A stretch of 60,458 bases of DNA from CAG-390 sp964579135 (GTDB taxonomy: Bacteria; Bacillota; Clostridia; Oscillospirales; CAG-272). Position numbers and translations under genes: made by a program. Every line of letters starts with the position of its first letter. The first letter of the stretch is position 1. Under the pieces are notes generated by a model, which saw only the letters and a list, made by a program, of their open reading frames with translations, did no database searches and was not told the DNA's origin. The stretch spans positions 1 to 60,458 of the forward strand of contig CAZOFD010000007.1 in the NCBI GenBank assembly GCA_964579135.1. Reading direction: 5' to 3'. Positions 8,484 to 17,269 of this stretch are shown piece after piece.

Positions 8484-9089
8484 ATGAATATCGACGCGTC
8501 CGTTTTAAAAAAACTGTCGTACGGTCTGTTTCTGCTCTCCTCGGAAACGGACGGCAGGGACAATGCCTGCATAATAAACACCGCGCAGCAGATAAGCGAG
8601 GATCCTATGCTTATTTCCGTCACGGTCAACAAAAGCACGCAAACTCACAAAATGATAGTTTCCTCGGGCAAACTCGCGCTTTCGATATTAAGCGAAAAGG
8701 TCGACTTTTCCCTGATACGGCGATTTGGGTTTGAAAGCGGTAGGGACAAAAACAAATTTGCAGATTTTACAAGCGTTGCAAGAGCCTCAAACGGTTGCCT
8801 TTACGCGACCGAGGGCACAAACGGCGTTATCACGGCAAGTGTTGTGCAAAGCCTTGACTGCGCTACTCACACTCTTTTTATCGCCGAGGTCGCCGAGACT
8901 ATTGCGCTTAACGACGATCCCTCGGCAACTTACGCATACTATTTCGAGCATATAAAACCGCGCTCCGAAGCGCCAAAAAACAAATACGTTTGCACAATAT
9001 GCGGCTACGTTTACGACGGAGACACCCTCCCCGAAGACTACGTTTGCCCGATATGCTACCACGGCTCGGAATATTTCGAAAAGCAATAA
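8484..9089 (+). CDS. Flavin reductase-rubredoxin fusion protein (high-molecular-weight rubredoxin type)
   Basis: Residues 1-150 form a flavin-reductase-like FMN-binding domain (start DASVLKKLSYGLFLLSS, then QISEDPMLISVTVNKST). Residues 166-201 form a rubredoxin domain with both iron-binding pairs, CTICGYVYDGD and DYVCPICYHGS. In acetogens and clostridia such fusions pass electrons from NADH to flavodiiron proteins for removal of oxygen or nitric oxide; that role is inferred here. The length of 201 residues fits the family. AAAGGA lies 11 bases before the ATG. The gene stands alone between divergent pdaA and convergent ldh, with which it shares a terminator. Confidence 0.92.
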   Translation: MNIDASVLKKLSYGLFLLSSETDGRDNACIINTAQQISEDPMLISVTVNKSTQTHKMIVSSGKLALSILSEKVDFSLIRRFGFESGRDKNKFADFTSVARASNGCLYATEGTNGVITASVVQSLDCATHTLFIAEVAETIALNDDPSATYAYYFEHIKPRSEAPKNKYVCTICGYVYDGDTLPEDYVCPICYHGSEYFEKQ

Positions 9090-9138
9090 AAAATATCCGC
9101 TCGTCAAGAAAGGATCTCGAGACGAGCGGATATTTTTT
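9088..9138. terminator. Bidirectional intrinsic terminator between the rubredoxin fusion gene and ldh
   Basis: An 18-base perfect inverted repeat (9088-9105 and 9121-9138) has A-rich left and T-rich right ends and a 15-base loop. It lies between two convergent stop codons. Confidence 0.9.
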
Positions 9139-9141
9139 GTT

Positions 9142-10080
9142 TTAAAGTTCGGATATAACCTTTTTAAGGGCTTCGGCAGACCGATTTAACTTTGCGGTCT
9201 CGTCCGCGTCAAGCGGTATCTCAAGCACTCTTTCTATCCCGCCGTGCCCGACGATACACGGCACTCCCATACATACGTCGCCGATCCCGTAATGCCCGTC
9301 GATAAGCGTGGATACGGGAAGAATAGAGTGCTCGTCGCGCACTATCGCCGCAACTATACGTTTAACGGATTCGGCGATAGCATAGTAAGTCGCACCCTTG
9401 CCCTCGATTATGCGATACGCCGCATCGCGAACGTCCTCGAATATCTCGTTAAACGTTTCGGCATTACATTCTTCGCAGCAATATCGACAAAAGCTCGCGA
9501 GATCTATACCGGAAACGTTCGCACTGCTCCAAACGGGCAACTCGCTGTCGCCGTGCTCGCCTATTATAAAGGTATGAACGTTTCTGCTGTCGACTCCCAA
9601 GCGCTCGCCGACGAGCTGCTTTAGCCGCGCGGTGTCGAGCACGGTACCGGAGCCTATTACCCGCGAGGAGGGCAAAGCCGTTTTTTTAAGAGTTACGTAG
9701 GTAAGAATATCTACGGGATTGGTCACGACAAGCAATATTCCCTCGACGCCGACCGCGTTTATCTTGTCTATGATACTCGAAAAGACCCGCACGTTCTTTT
9801 TGACAAGATCCATCCGCGTTTCGCCTTTGAGTTGATTCGCTCCTGCGGTTATAATGACGATGGCTGCGTCGGAGATATCGGGATAATCACCGGCATAAAC
9901 GTCCACCGGAGAATTAAACGGCACGCCGTGCATCATATCTTCCGCTTCGCCTACCGCCCTTTTGCGGTCAACGTCTATCAGCACTATACGCGAAAAATAT
10001 CCGGATTTCATCAGCGTATATGCCGTGGTTGCACCGACGTTACCGCACCCTATAATAGCACACTTTCTTGAATCGACCAT
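9142..10080 (-). CDS. ldh: L-lactate dehydrogenase
   Basis: This cytoplasmic enzyme interconverts pyruvate and L-lactate with NADH, regenerating NAD in fermentation. The 312-residue protein has the Rossmann motif IIGCGNVGATTAY near the N-terminus, the NAD-pocket aspartate in VLIDVD, TAGANQLKGETRMDLV with the substrate arginine, VVTNPVDILTY, and the catalytic histidine in IIGEHGDSE. The QLKGETR loop and the lactate-dehydrogenase type of spacing favour LDH over malate dehydrogenase. The start at 10080 follows GGAGGAAG. It is a single-gene unit with its own promoter (10166-10195) and a shared terminator. Confidence 0.93.
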   Translation of the reverse strand: MVDSRKCAIIGCGNVGATTAYTLMKSGYFSRIVLIDVDRKRAVGEAEDMMHGVPFNSPVDVYAGDYPDISDAAIVIITAGANQLKGETRMDLVKKNVRVFSSIIDKINAVGVEGILLVVTNPVDILTYVTLKKTALPSSRVIGSGTVLDTARLKQLVGERLGVDSRNVHTFIIGEHGDSELPVWSSANVSGIDLASFCRYCCEECNAETFNEIFEDVRDAAYRIIEGKGATYYAIAESVKRIVAAIVRDEHSILPVSTLIDGHYGIGDVCMGVPCIVGHGGIERVLEIPLDADETAKLNRSAEALKKVISEL

Positions 10081-10165
10081 TTTTTCTTCCTCCGAAAATG
10101 CCGTCCTGCCGCCGGTCAAAAGCAAAACGCTTCGGATCGCCGAAAACGGCAGCCTTTCAAAAACT

Positions 10166-10195
10166 ATTATACCGCAAACAGTTCAAAAAAGTCAA
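10166..10195 (-). promoter_or_regulatory. Sigma-A promoter of ldh
   Basis: Read on the minus strand, TTGACT (10190-10195) and TATAAT (10166-10171) are separated by 18 bases. The -35 box overlaps the stop codon of the upstream unknown gene. Confidence 0.75.
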
Positions 10196-11043
10196 TGAAA
10201 TATTTGCTTTTTAAAAGCAAGCGCGCCACTCTCCGATATAAAGTCCGAAAAACCGTCGTACAGTTCCGATATCAAAGATATCGCACGTCCGAGCGAAAAA
10301 TCTCGCTCTTCGCCAAGCCCCAAGCGCACGGAGTCGACGCCGAGGACGGCGTTGTGAAAAAGTTTTTGCGCCTTGCCCGCGGCAACAATGCTCGCGTCCG
10401 TACTTTCCGATATATAAAAGCCGAGCCGCTCTGCGTTGTCATGCAGTTTTGCCGCAAAGGACGGCAAGGGGGTGACGACGCAGTTTACGCTCAGCGCACT
10501 CGGTAAGCTTTCGCCGCCGTCGCATAATTCATCGCCGAGATCTGCGCACGTCGCACGGATACTCAAAGCCAAAAAAGCCGCCCCCGCATCTGCCGACAGT
10601 TCGGCGACGCAGCCGACGTCACGCCTTTCCGCTGTCGCCGAGTTACACAAAAGCGAACAGTTCCCCTCCGTTTCGCGGCAAAGAGCGACAAGACGGCGCT
10701 GCATTGCGAGCACGCTCTGCCTTGCATATTCTTTTTCGGATGCCGAAAAAGTAAATTTATAACCGTCTGTCAAGCCTATACGTCGCCACGCGTCAAGCGT
10801 GCCTTTAAAAAGCTCGGCGGCGGCAAGCGACGTATCACGAATCTTTGTCAATAACAGTTCTGCGTCCACGCCGAAAGAGGCGCAGCGCCGCTCCGCCTCG
10901 TCAAATCTTGTCGCAAGAGAAAAGATTTTTTCGGGAGCAGAAAGATAGCCCGCGACACTGTCAAGCGTGGCTTCGTCAAGCGGCTCCGAGCGCATACCGC
11001 GCTCAAAAATAATTCGCATTATCCGATCGTTACCGAGTTTCAT
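10192..11043 (-). CDS. Hypothetical protein, family not recognised
   Basis: A 283-residue soluble, mostly helical protein rich in alanine, leucine and serine, without signal peptide or membrane segments. I recognise no motif. The only visible pattern is a helical first half (residues 40-140, alternating acidic and basic) and a more mixed second half with several single cysteines. GAGGTGA lies 5 bases before the ATG at 11043, so translation is likely real, and codon use resembles its neighbours. It follows the terminator of the ffh operon and precedes ldh. No promoter is obvious in the 50-base gap, so it may depend on read-through. Confidence 0.7.
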   Translation of the reverse strand: MKLGNDRIMRIIFERGMRSEPLDEATLDSVAGYLSAPEKIFSLATRFDEAERRCASFGVDAELLLTKIRDTSLAAAELFKGTLDAWRRIGLTDGYKFTFSASEKEYARQSVLAMQRRLVALCRETEGNCSLLCNSATAERRDVGCVAELSADAGAAFLALSIRATCADLGDELCDGGESLPSALSVNCVVTPLPSFAAKLHDNAERLGFYISESTDASIVAAGKAQKLFHNAVLGVDSVRLGLGEERDFSLGRAISLISELYDGFSDFISESGALAFKKQIFH

Positions 11044-11093
11044 CACGTCACCTCGAAAAAAGCACACTTATTCGCGCAAATAGTCCGACAAAA

Positions 11094-11133
11094 CGAAAAC
11101 GGGGACGACGCACTACGTGCGCTGCCCCCGTTT
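11094..11133 (-). terminator. Intrinsic terminator of the ylxM-ffh-rpsP-khpA operon
   Basis: A GC-rich stem (11097-11104 with 11126-11133) encloses a smaller hairpin and, on the minus strand, runs into TTTTCGTTTTGT. It begins 7 bases after the khpA stop codon. Confidence 0.75.
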
Positions 11134-11139
11134 CGCCGA

Positions 11140-11373
11140 TCATCTGATATCAACTACGACCTTTTTGTCCATTGAAGCAGAGGCGGCTTTGACTACCGTG
11201 CGGATCGCTTTCGCGATCTTGCCGTTACGTCCTATTACCATACCCATCTCGTCGGGATCGACACTGATCGCAAATTCGATCGTATCCTCCGTTTCGTCCT
11301 TGGTCACGGTAACGCTATCCGGCGTATCGACTATTGCCGACACGATATCAAGCAAGAGTTTTTCAAGATCCAT
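11140..11373 (-). CDS. khpA: KH-domain RNA-binding protein KhpA (YlqC)
   Basis: A small RNA-binding protein of 77 residues, the usual family size. It is nearly all a single KH domain with the GxxG loop VIGRNGKIAKAIR at about residues 46-58, preceded by the ISVDPDEMG segment typical of YlqC. In Gram-positive bacteria KhpA pairs with KhpB/EloR and influences cell elongation and small-RNA binding. It lies directly after rpsP, the standard location. The usual next genes rimM, trmD and rplS do not follow; instead the operon ends in a terminator. Confidence 0.95.
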   Translation of the reverse strand: MDLEKLLLDIVSAIVDTPDSVTVTKDETEDTIEFAISVDPDEMGMVIGRNGKIAKAIRTVVKAASASMDKKVVVDIR

Positions 11374-11392
11374 ATCTCAACACCCGACCGAA

Positions 11393-11632
11393 TCAGTCGT
11401 TGATCCCGGCCTTTTTAAGCAGAGCCTTAACGGTCTCCGTGGGCTGTGCGCCGTTGGATACCCAATACTTTGCTTTTTCGGCGTCGATCTTGATCTCGGA
11501 ATTTGCAAGAGGGTTGTAATAACCGATCTCGTCGATAAATCTTCCGTTACGGGGCGAACGCTCGTCTGCAACGATTACGCGATAGAAAGGCTGCTTCTTT
11601 GCGCCTGCTCTTCTAAGTCTGATCTTTACCAT
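11393..11632 (-). CDS. rpsP: 30S ribosomal protein S16
   Basis: A 79-residue ribosomal protein that binds 16S rRNA in the body of the small subunit. The start MVKIRLRRAGAKKQPFYRV, followed by SPRNGRFIDEIGYYNP and the tail WVSNGAQPTETVKALLKKAG, is unmistakable. GGAG in the ribosome-binding site precedes the ATG at 11632; a longer open frame upstream is ignored. It lies between ffh and khpA with short spacers, so the genes are cotranscribed. Confidence 0.98.
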   Translation of the reverse strand: MVKIRLRRAGAKKQPFYRVIVADERSPRNGRFIDEIGYYNPLANSEIKIDAEKAKYWVSNGAQPTETVKALLKKAGIND

Positions 11633-11675
11633 TTTTATATCTCCTTTTTTGTTTTTATGCAAATCCCGAATTTAC

Positions 11676-13004
11676 TTAAAACGGGAATCTCATACGTTTC
11701 TTTCCTTTTTTTTGCGGAGCGGACAACTGCTTCATCAGCTTTTTCGTCTGCTCGAATTGTCGAAGCAACTTGTTGACCTCCTCGACCGACGTGCCGCTGC
11801 CGAGCGCTATACGACGCTTGCGGGAGGAGTTGACGATCTCGGGTTTCTCGCGTTCGCGAGGCGTCATAGAGCATATCACAGCCTCGACGCGCGCCATTGC
11901 GTTCTCATCTATCTTCGCGTCTTTCAGCGCCGCGGTGTTCATACCGGGCATCATACCGAGCAACTGATCGAGATTGCCCATTTTGCGAAGTTGCCTGAGT
12001 TGCACCAGATAATCCTCGAGAGTAAAGGCTTGCTCGCGCATTTTGCGCTCGAGCTCCTCGGTTTGCTTTTCGTCGTACATTGCTTCCGCCTTTTCGATAA
12101 GCGAAAGTACGTCACCCATACCGAGGATCCTGCTTGCCATTCTGTCGGGATGGAAAGGCTCTATCTGATCGATCTTTTCCCCGACACCGATAAATTTTAT
12201 CGGCTTGCCGGTAACGTACCGAACGGACAACGCCGCACCGCCTCTGGTATCACCGTCGAGTTTTGTCAAAATAACACCGGAGATATCAAGCAATTCGTTA
12301 AACTTTTCCGCCACGTTAACGGCATCCTGTCCGATCATCGCGTCAATTGTCAAAAGTATCTCCGTCGGCGCTGTGGATTCTTTTATCGCGCGAAGTTCGT
12401 CCATAAGCTCTTCATCGATATGCAACCTGCCCGCGGTGTCTATAAACACCATATCGAAGAAGTTCTCTTTGGCGTACTTAAGAGCCTCTTGCGCTATCTT
12501 TACGGGTGAGATGCCGTCACCGAGTTCAAACACGGGTATCCCCGTCTGCTCACCCAATATCTTAAGCTGTTTGATCGCCGCGGGTCTGTAAACGTCGCAG
12601 GCTACGAGCAAAGGGCGTTTGCCCTGCTTTTTATACGTTGCCGCAAGTTTAGCGGCGTGCGTTGTCTTACCCGCGCCCTGCAAGCCGACCATCATAACGA
12701 CCGTAGGCGGATTCGACGCTATCTGCAGTTTCGCTTGCGTGCCGCCCATTATGGCGGTCAACTCTTCGTTAACTATCTTAACTATCTGCTGCGCGGGCAA
12801 GAGCGATTCGAGCACCTCGCTGCCTACGGCACGCTCTGTCACGCTCTTTATAAACTCGCGCACGACCTTAAAGTTAACGTCTGCTTCAAGCAGCGCGAGT
12901 TTTATCTCGCGCATTCCCTCGCGAACGTCCGCCTCGGTCAACTTACCTTTGCTTTTAAACCGTTTGAAGGCTGCGGTCAATTTATCTCCCAAACTTTCAA
13001 ACAT
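11676..13004 (-). CDS. ffh: Signal recognition particle protein Ffh
   Basis: Ffh is the GTPase of the signal recognition particle and delivers nascent membrane proteins to FtsY at the membrane. The 442-residue protein shows the N domain, the G domain with GLQGAGKTTHAAKLA (G1), DVYRPAAIKQL, DTAGRLHID (G3) and TKLDGDTRGGAALS (G4 and closing loop), and the methionine-rich M domain (MLGMMPGMN, MTPREREKP). Residues EGMREIKLALLEADVNF mark the N domain. The length matches the family. The ylxM stop lies 18 bases upstream, the classical arrangement in Gram-positive bacteria. The 4.5S/SRP RNA is not found in the window. Confidence 0.98.
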   Translation of the reverse strand: MFESLGDKLTAAFKRFKSKGKLTEADVREGMREIKLALLEADVNFKVVREFIKSVTERAVGSEVLESLLPAQQIVKIVNEELTAIMGGTQAKLQIASNPPTVVMMVGLQGAGKTTHAAKLAATYKKQGKRPLLVACDVYRPAAIKQLKILGEQTGIPVFELGDGISPVKIAQEALKYAKENFFDMVFIDTAGRLHIDEELMDELRAIKESTAPTEILLTIDAMIGQDAVNVAEKFNELLDISGVILTKLDGDTRGGAALSVRYVTGKPIKFIGVGEKIDQIEPFHPDRMASRILGMGDVLSLIEKAEAMYDEKQTEELERKMREQAFTLEDYLVQLRQLRKMGNLDQLLGMMPGMNTAALKDAKIDENAMARVEAVICSMTPREREKPEIVNSSRKRRIALGSGTSVEEVNKLLRQFEQTKKLMKQLSAPQKKGKKRMRFPF

Positions 13005-13021
13005 GACCGTACACCTCCCCT

Positions 13022-13369
13022 TTAATTCGATTCGATAGACTTTCGTATCTCGTTTATTATCATTGCGACCTCGGACGCATCTCCGTCGTCGCTTTTGCGC
13101 GATATCGCCTCTTGAGCTCGCACCGCCAAAGCGTCAATCGTTCTGAACTTTTCGGCGACGTGGAGCTTCGACTCAAGCTCCAGCAGCTCCTCGCCCGCTT
13201 TTTTTATAAGCGCGTGTGCGCCTTGTCGCGAAATACCGGTCTGTTCCGATATTTCGGAAAGGGACATATCCTCGTTATAATACATATCCAAAACAGTGCG
13301 CTTGCGCTCGGAAAGCAGCTCCGAATAAAAATCGAGCAGATATCCTATCTCTATTTGCTTTTCAAACAT
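13022..13369 (-). CDS. ylxM: YlxM/p13-family DNA-binding protein
   Basis: A 115-residue protein with a sigma-70 region 4-like helix-turn-helix (MSLSEISEQTGISRQGAHAL) at about residues 34-53, preceded by YSELLSERKRTVLDMYYNEDM, the YlxM signature. Known family members sit upstream of ffh and are thought to modulate the SRP pathway or its transcription. GAGGCG precedes the ATG. It is the first gene of the operon and lies directly downstream of a consensus promoter. Confidence 0.93.
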   Translation of the reverse strand: MFEKQIEIGYLLDFYSELLSERKRTVLDMYYNEDMSLSEISEQTGISRQGAHALIKKAGEELLELESKLHVAEKFRTIDALAVRAQEAISRKSDDGDASEVAMIINEIRKSIESN

Positions 13370-13411
13370 TTATGCGCCTCGTTTCGTTCTGTCAAGCGAT
13401 TTGCTTTACAG

Positions 13412-13440
13412 ATTATATCACGTTTATCCCCGTTTGTCAA
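13412..13440 (-). promoter_or_regulatory. Sigma-A promoter of the ylxM-ffh operon
   Basis: On the minus strand TTGACA (13435-13440), a 17-base spacer and TATAAT (13412-13417) form a perfect consensus promoter about 43 bases before the ylxM start. Confidence 0.92.
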
Positions 13441-13444
13441 TATA

Positions 13445-13475
13445 TAAAAAGAAAAAATCTCCGCATATCGGAGAT
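13445..13475 (-). terminator. Intrinsic terminator ending the BMP-type ABC transporter operon
   Basis: A 7-bp stem (13457-13463 with 13469-13475) and five-base loop are followed on the minus strand by TTTTTTCTTTTT. It lies 55 bases beyond the last permease gene and directly before the ylxM promoter. Confidence 0.85.
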
Positions 13476-13530
13476 CTTTTCTTTATAAATGCATTTTATA
13501 CGTAGAATATTGCAAAAACAAGACGAAACG

Positions 13531-14520
13531 TCAGCGTTCCTCGCGGAAATAAGAGCGTCCGAGCGAGGCGGGGGGCTGATTTTCCTTTTTGCTTTTGATG
13601 CTCGTGATAATAAGCACGATTATCGTTACGACGTACGGGAGCATTTGAACGATCGGCAACATCGGCATACTTACGCTGACGTAGTTGCACAAAATGTAAA
13701 GCGCTCCGAAGAGATACGAGCCGAAAACGGCGATATTCGGACGCCACATAGCAAAAATAACAAGCGCTATGGCAAGCCAGCCGCGATCTCCGAAACCGTT
13801 GTTCGACCACACGCCGTTCGTATAGTCCATAACGTAATATAGTCCGCCGAGCCCCGCTATCATACCGCCGACGCAGGTCGAAACGTATTTGTATTTCGAA
13901 ACGTTGATGCCGGCTGCGTCAGCCGTTGCCGGGTTCTCGCCGACCGCGCGCAGATATAGCCCCGTGCGCGTTTTTTTGAGAAAGAACGCGATAAAGAACG
14001 CAAGGATAACGGACACGTATACCAAAAATCCGTACGACAAAAATATCTCTCCGAACCAACCGAGCTTATCGGAAAAAGGCAACGAAGTCTTGTAATACTT
14101 CGCGATCTTGGTAAGCGCGATCGAAGGGACGTCGCTTTTCGACAGTTTTATCAGCGACCCGCCGAAGAAGTTGCCGAAGCCGACGCCGAACGTCGTAAGT
14201 GCAAGCCCCGTAACGTTTTGGTTGGCTCGCAAGGTTACCGTTAAAAAGCAATACAAAAGCGACGCCAAAAAGGAGCCTATAAGCGAGGAGATAAGCGGTA
14301 TCAAAATGCACAAAGCCGGTACCATCTTGGAAGAGCCGACAGCCTGCTGATACATAAAGCCGCCGATAACTCCGGAAATACCGCCGATATACATTATTCC
14401 GGGAATACCGAGGTTAAGATTGCCCGATTTTTCGGTCAATATCTCGCCGGTGGAGCCGAAAAGCAACGGCGTTCCCTGCAAGATCGCACGCTGTATAAAT
14501 TGCGCAAGCGGAAAACTCAT
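13531..14520 (-). CDS. ABC transporter permease, NupQ/YufQ-like (BMP nucleoside importer)
   Basis: A 329-residue inner permease of the ribose/nucleoside branched-chain type (BPD_transp_2), with about nine membrane segments. Diagnostic stretches are QGTPLLFGSTGEILTEKSG at residues 15-33, LNLGIPGIMYIGG, and the cytoplasmic coupling segment LRAVGENPATADAAGINVSKYK, where the ATPase docks. It starts inside the end of the preceding permease gene (ATGA overlap, 14517-14520), so the two are translationally coupled. By family it should form a heterodimer with that permease and import nucleosides; the deoC gene elsewhere in the window would suit nucleoside use but is not linked. Confidence 0.93.
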   Translation of the reverse strand: MSFPLAQFIQRAILQGTPLLFGSTGEILTEKSGNLNLGIPGIMYIGGISGVIGGFMYQQAVGSSKMVPALCILIPLISSLIGSFLASLLYCFLTVTLRANQNVTGLALTTFGVGFGNFFGGSLIKLSKSDVPSIALTKIAKYYKTSLPFSDKLGWFGEIFLSYGFLVYVSVILAFFIAFFLKKTRTGLYLRAVGENPATADAAGINVSKYKYVSTCVGGMIAGLGGLYYVMDYTNGVWSNNGFGDRGWLAIALVIFAMWRPNIAVFGSYLFGALYILCNYVSVSMPMLPIVQMLPYVVTIIVLIITSIKSKKENQPPASLGRSYFREER

Positions 14521-15671
14521 TTTACGGCTTCCTCCTTTTTCTTCGCAAAAAATTTATGCTTTTTGTTGATATGCACGCGATATTGAATAAAGAACTCGCT
14601 GCCGATGATAAAGAAAAGAATTATACCGGTCAAAATATCGGAGAAAGAGTCGTTAAGCCCGAATTTCGACGAGATCTCCTCCGCTCCGCGATCGAGAAAA
14701 ACGATAAGCAACGCAGTCAACGTCATAAAGATCGGGTTAAACTTTGCCAACCAGCATACCATAATCGCGGTAAAACCGCGCCCGTCGGCAAGATTCGCGT
14801 CGATAGAATGGGATGATCCGCCCACGAGCAAAAGCCCGATAAGCCCGCATATCGCGCCGGAAACAGCCATCGTTCTGACAATGACCTTTTTAACGTTGAT
14901 ACCTACGTATCGCGCAGTATTTTCGCTCTCGCCGACAACGGCGATCTCGTACCCGTGCTTCGTATATCTGAGATAAACGTACATAAAGACCGTCAGCGCC
15001 GCAACGACGAGAATATTGAGCAGATATTTTTGACCGCCTATCACGGGAAGCCAACCGTTTTTCAATATATCGGGGCCGACGGTGTTAGAGCCGCTCTTGT
15101 CCGCGATCTTCAAAAAGCATTCGATGAGCTTGATGGCGACGTAGTTCATCATAAGAGTAAACAGCGTTTCGTTGGTATTCCAAAAGGCTTTGAACACCGC
15201 CGGAAAAACGCCCCAAATTGCACCTGCAAGCACGCTCGCCACGCACATCACGCACACGAGCGCCCAATAAGGCAGCTTGTCGCCGAGGCAAAACATACAC
15301 ATTGCGGTAGCAAGGCACCCTATGAGCACCTGCCCCTCGGCGCCGGTGTTCCAAAAGCGCATTTTGAAGGCAGGCGCCAACGCCAGCGAAATACCGAGCA
15401 GTATCGCAAGCTGCTGAAAACTGAACCAAGTACGCTGTTTGTTACCGAAAGCGCCCTCGAATATGGTCTTATATACCGAAACGGGATTGTCGCCGGTAAG
15501 AAGATACGTTACTATACCGCCGACTATAAGTGCAATAACGATCGCCGCAACTCTTATCGCGGCAGATTTCCAAAACGGCATCTGCTCACGCTTCGTTATA
15601 TGAAAGAGCGGCTCGTGCTGAGGTTTCGCCGCGGATTTCGAGCCGCGTTCCGCTATATCGTTTGATCTCAT
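14517..15671 (-). CDS. ABC transporter permease, NupP/YufP-like (BMP nucleoside importer)
   Basis: A 384-residue membrane permease, the partner of the NupQ-like protein. The N-terminal ~35 residues are cytoplasmic and basic. Then follow about nine membrane helices, with the family stretch LAPAFKMRFWNTGAEGQVLIG and the coupling segment VVGESENTARYVGINVKKV. The substrate-path helix GLLLVGGSSHSIDANLADG is also typical. It overlaps the ATPase gene by 4 bases (ATGA at 15668-15671) and the next permease by 4 bases. Substrate is inferred from the family, not shown. Confidence 0.93.
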   Translation of the reverse strand: MRSNDIAERGSKSAAKPQHEPLFHITKREQMPFWKSAAIRVAAIVIALIVGGIVTYLLTGDNPVSVYKTIFEGAFGNKQRTWFSFQQLAILLGISLALAPAFKMRFWNTGAEGQVLIGCLATAMCMFCLGDKLPYWALVCVMCVASVLAGAIWGVFPAVFKAFWNTNETLFTLMMNYVAIKLIECFLKIADKSGSNTVGPDILKNGWLPVIGGQKYLLNILVVAALTVFMYVYLRYTKHGYEIAVVGESENTARYVGINVKKVIVRTMAVSGAICGLIGLLLVGGSSHSIDANLADGRGFTAIMVCWLAKFNPIFMTLTALLIVFLDRGAEEISSKFGLNDSFSDILTGIILFFIIGSEFFIQYRVHINKKHKFFAKKKEEAVK

Positions 15672-17248
15672 TGACCGACCTCTCCCTTCTCTTCGGACTC
15701 GGCAAAGGCTTTTTCGCTTTGCGCGGAGTCGCCGACGCTTTTACCCGTCATCATACTGCCTATCTGCTCTTTCGTTGCGCTTCGCGCGTCGACGATACCC
15801 GTCACCTCGCCCGAAGCGATGACCATTATCCTGTCGCAAAGTTCGATAAGAACGTCAAGGTCCTCTCCGACGAAAATGACCGCGGCACCGCTCTCCTTTT
15901 GCTTTGTCAAAAGGTTGTATATCGTATACGAAGAGTTGATATCCAGCCCTCGAACGGGATAAGCCGCCATAAGCACCTTGGGCGCCGAAGATATCTCGCG
16001 CCCGACAAGCAACTTTTGAACGTTACCGCCCGAAAGATTTTTGACAGGCGTGGAAACGCCTGGAGTTACGACCTGCAGCTCTTTGATTATCTCGTCCGCA
16101 AGCTGTTTGGGGCGCTTTCTGTCAACGAATATCTTGGAGCGCTCGTAACTTCTCAGCATCATATTGTCGACGGCGTCCATCGTTCCGACAAGCCCCATTC
16201 CGAGCCTATCCTCGGGAACGAAAGAAAGGCGTACGCCGAGCTCGCGTATCTCGGACACGGTCTTAGTACGCAGATCGACGTTCTCGTCGGTATCGGGGTC
16301 GATATATGTAATGCTGCCGCCGCTCGCCGCCTGAAGACCCGCGATCGACTCAAGCAGTTCCTTTTGACCGCTGCCCGCGATCCCCGCAATGCCGAGGATC
16401 TCGCCGCCGCAAACGGAAAACGCGACGTTTTTGAGTATCTGCACACCGTATTCGTCGTAGCAGTTAAGATCTTTAACAACAAGCCGCTCTTTAAGACCGA
16501 GCGCCTCGGAACGATATATATCAAGGCTGATCTTTTTGCCGACCATCATCTCGGTAAGCGACGCCTCGCTTGCCTCCGCCGTGTTTACGGTGCCTATATA
16601 AACTCCCTTGCGCAATATCGCAACTCTGTCGGATATTGCGAGCACTTCGTGCATTTTGTGGGTAATGATGATGATGGATTTTCCGTCGTCCCTCATTCTG
16701 CGCAACACGGAAAAGAGCTTTTCCGTTTCCTGCGGCGTCAGTACCGCCGTCGGCTCGTCGAGAATAAGTATCTCCGCCCCGCGATAAAGAACCTTGACTA
16801 TCTCTACCGTTTGCTTCTCGGAAACGGACATATTGTATATTTTTTTGTCGGGGACTATATCGAACCCGTATCTATCCGCAATTGCCCGAACGTCGTTCTC
16901 GGCTGCTTTGAGATCGAATTTGCCGCCGTCTATACCGAGTACGATATTCTCCGTTGCGCTGAAAACATCAACAAGTTTAAAATGTTGATGGATCATTCCT
17001 ATTCCGTAATTGAAAGCGTCCTTCGGGGACGCGATGGTGACGGGCTTACCGTCTATGATTATCTCACCCTCATCGGGAAAATATATCCCCGATATCATAT
17101 TCATAAGCGTGGTTTTTCCGCTTCCGTTCTCGCCGAGGATCGCCATGATCTCTCCGTGACGAACGTTGAAACTTACGTTTTCATTTGCAACAACGCTTCC
17201 GAAACGCTTGGTTACGTGCTTTAATTCGAGCGCGATCTCGCCTTTCAC
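15668..17248 (-). CDS. ABC transporter ATP-binding protein, NupO/YufO-like (two ABC domains)
   Basis: A 526-residue tandem ATPase powering the BMP importer. The first ABC domain (residues 6-245) has Walker A LGENGSGKTTLMN, the Q-loop HQHFKLVD, and Walker B ILILDEPTAVLTPQE with switch histidine IIITHKMHE; its signature is the degenerate MSVSEKQ, as in other sugar/nucleoside ATPases of this type. The second domain (260-500) has IAGSGQKELLESIAG in place of a consensus Walker A, a canonical LSGGNVQK signature and AAYPVRGLDINS as a degenerate Walker B. The gene follows the binding-protein gene after a gap that contains an intrinsic terminator. Confidence 0.94.
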   Translation of the reverse strand: MKGEIALELKHVTKRFGSVVANENVSFNVRHGEIMAILGENGSGKTTLMNMISGIYFPDEGEIIIDGKPVTIASPKDAFNYGIGMIHQHFKLVDVFSATENIVLGIDGGKFDLKAAENDVRAIADRYGFDIVPDKKIYNMSVSEKQTVEIVKVLYRGAEILILDEPTAVLTPQETEKLFSVLRRMRDDGKSIIIITHKMHEVLAISDRVAILRKGVYIGTVNTAEASEASLTEMMVGKKISLDIYRSEALGLKERLVVKDLNCYDEYGVQILKNVAFSVCGGEILGIAGIAGSGQKELLESIAGLQAASGGSITYIDPDTDENVDLRTKTVSEIRELGVRLSFVPEDRLGMGLVGTMDAVDNMMLRSYERSKIFVDRKRPKQLADEIIKELQVVTPGVSTPVKNLSGGNVQKLLVGREISSAPKVLMAAYPVRGLDINSSYTIYNLLTKQKESGAAVIFVGEDLDVLIELCDRIMVIASGEVTGIVDARSATKEQIGSMMTGKSVGDSAQSEKAFAESEEKGEVGQ

Positions 17249-17269
17249 ACTACGACCTCCAAAAAGGAA

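Noticed and set aside
15662..17224. A 520-codon + strand frame opposite the two-domain ABC ATPase
   Set aside because: It has no motif, and the minus strand encodes an intact ATPase with all expected ABC motifs.
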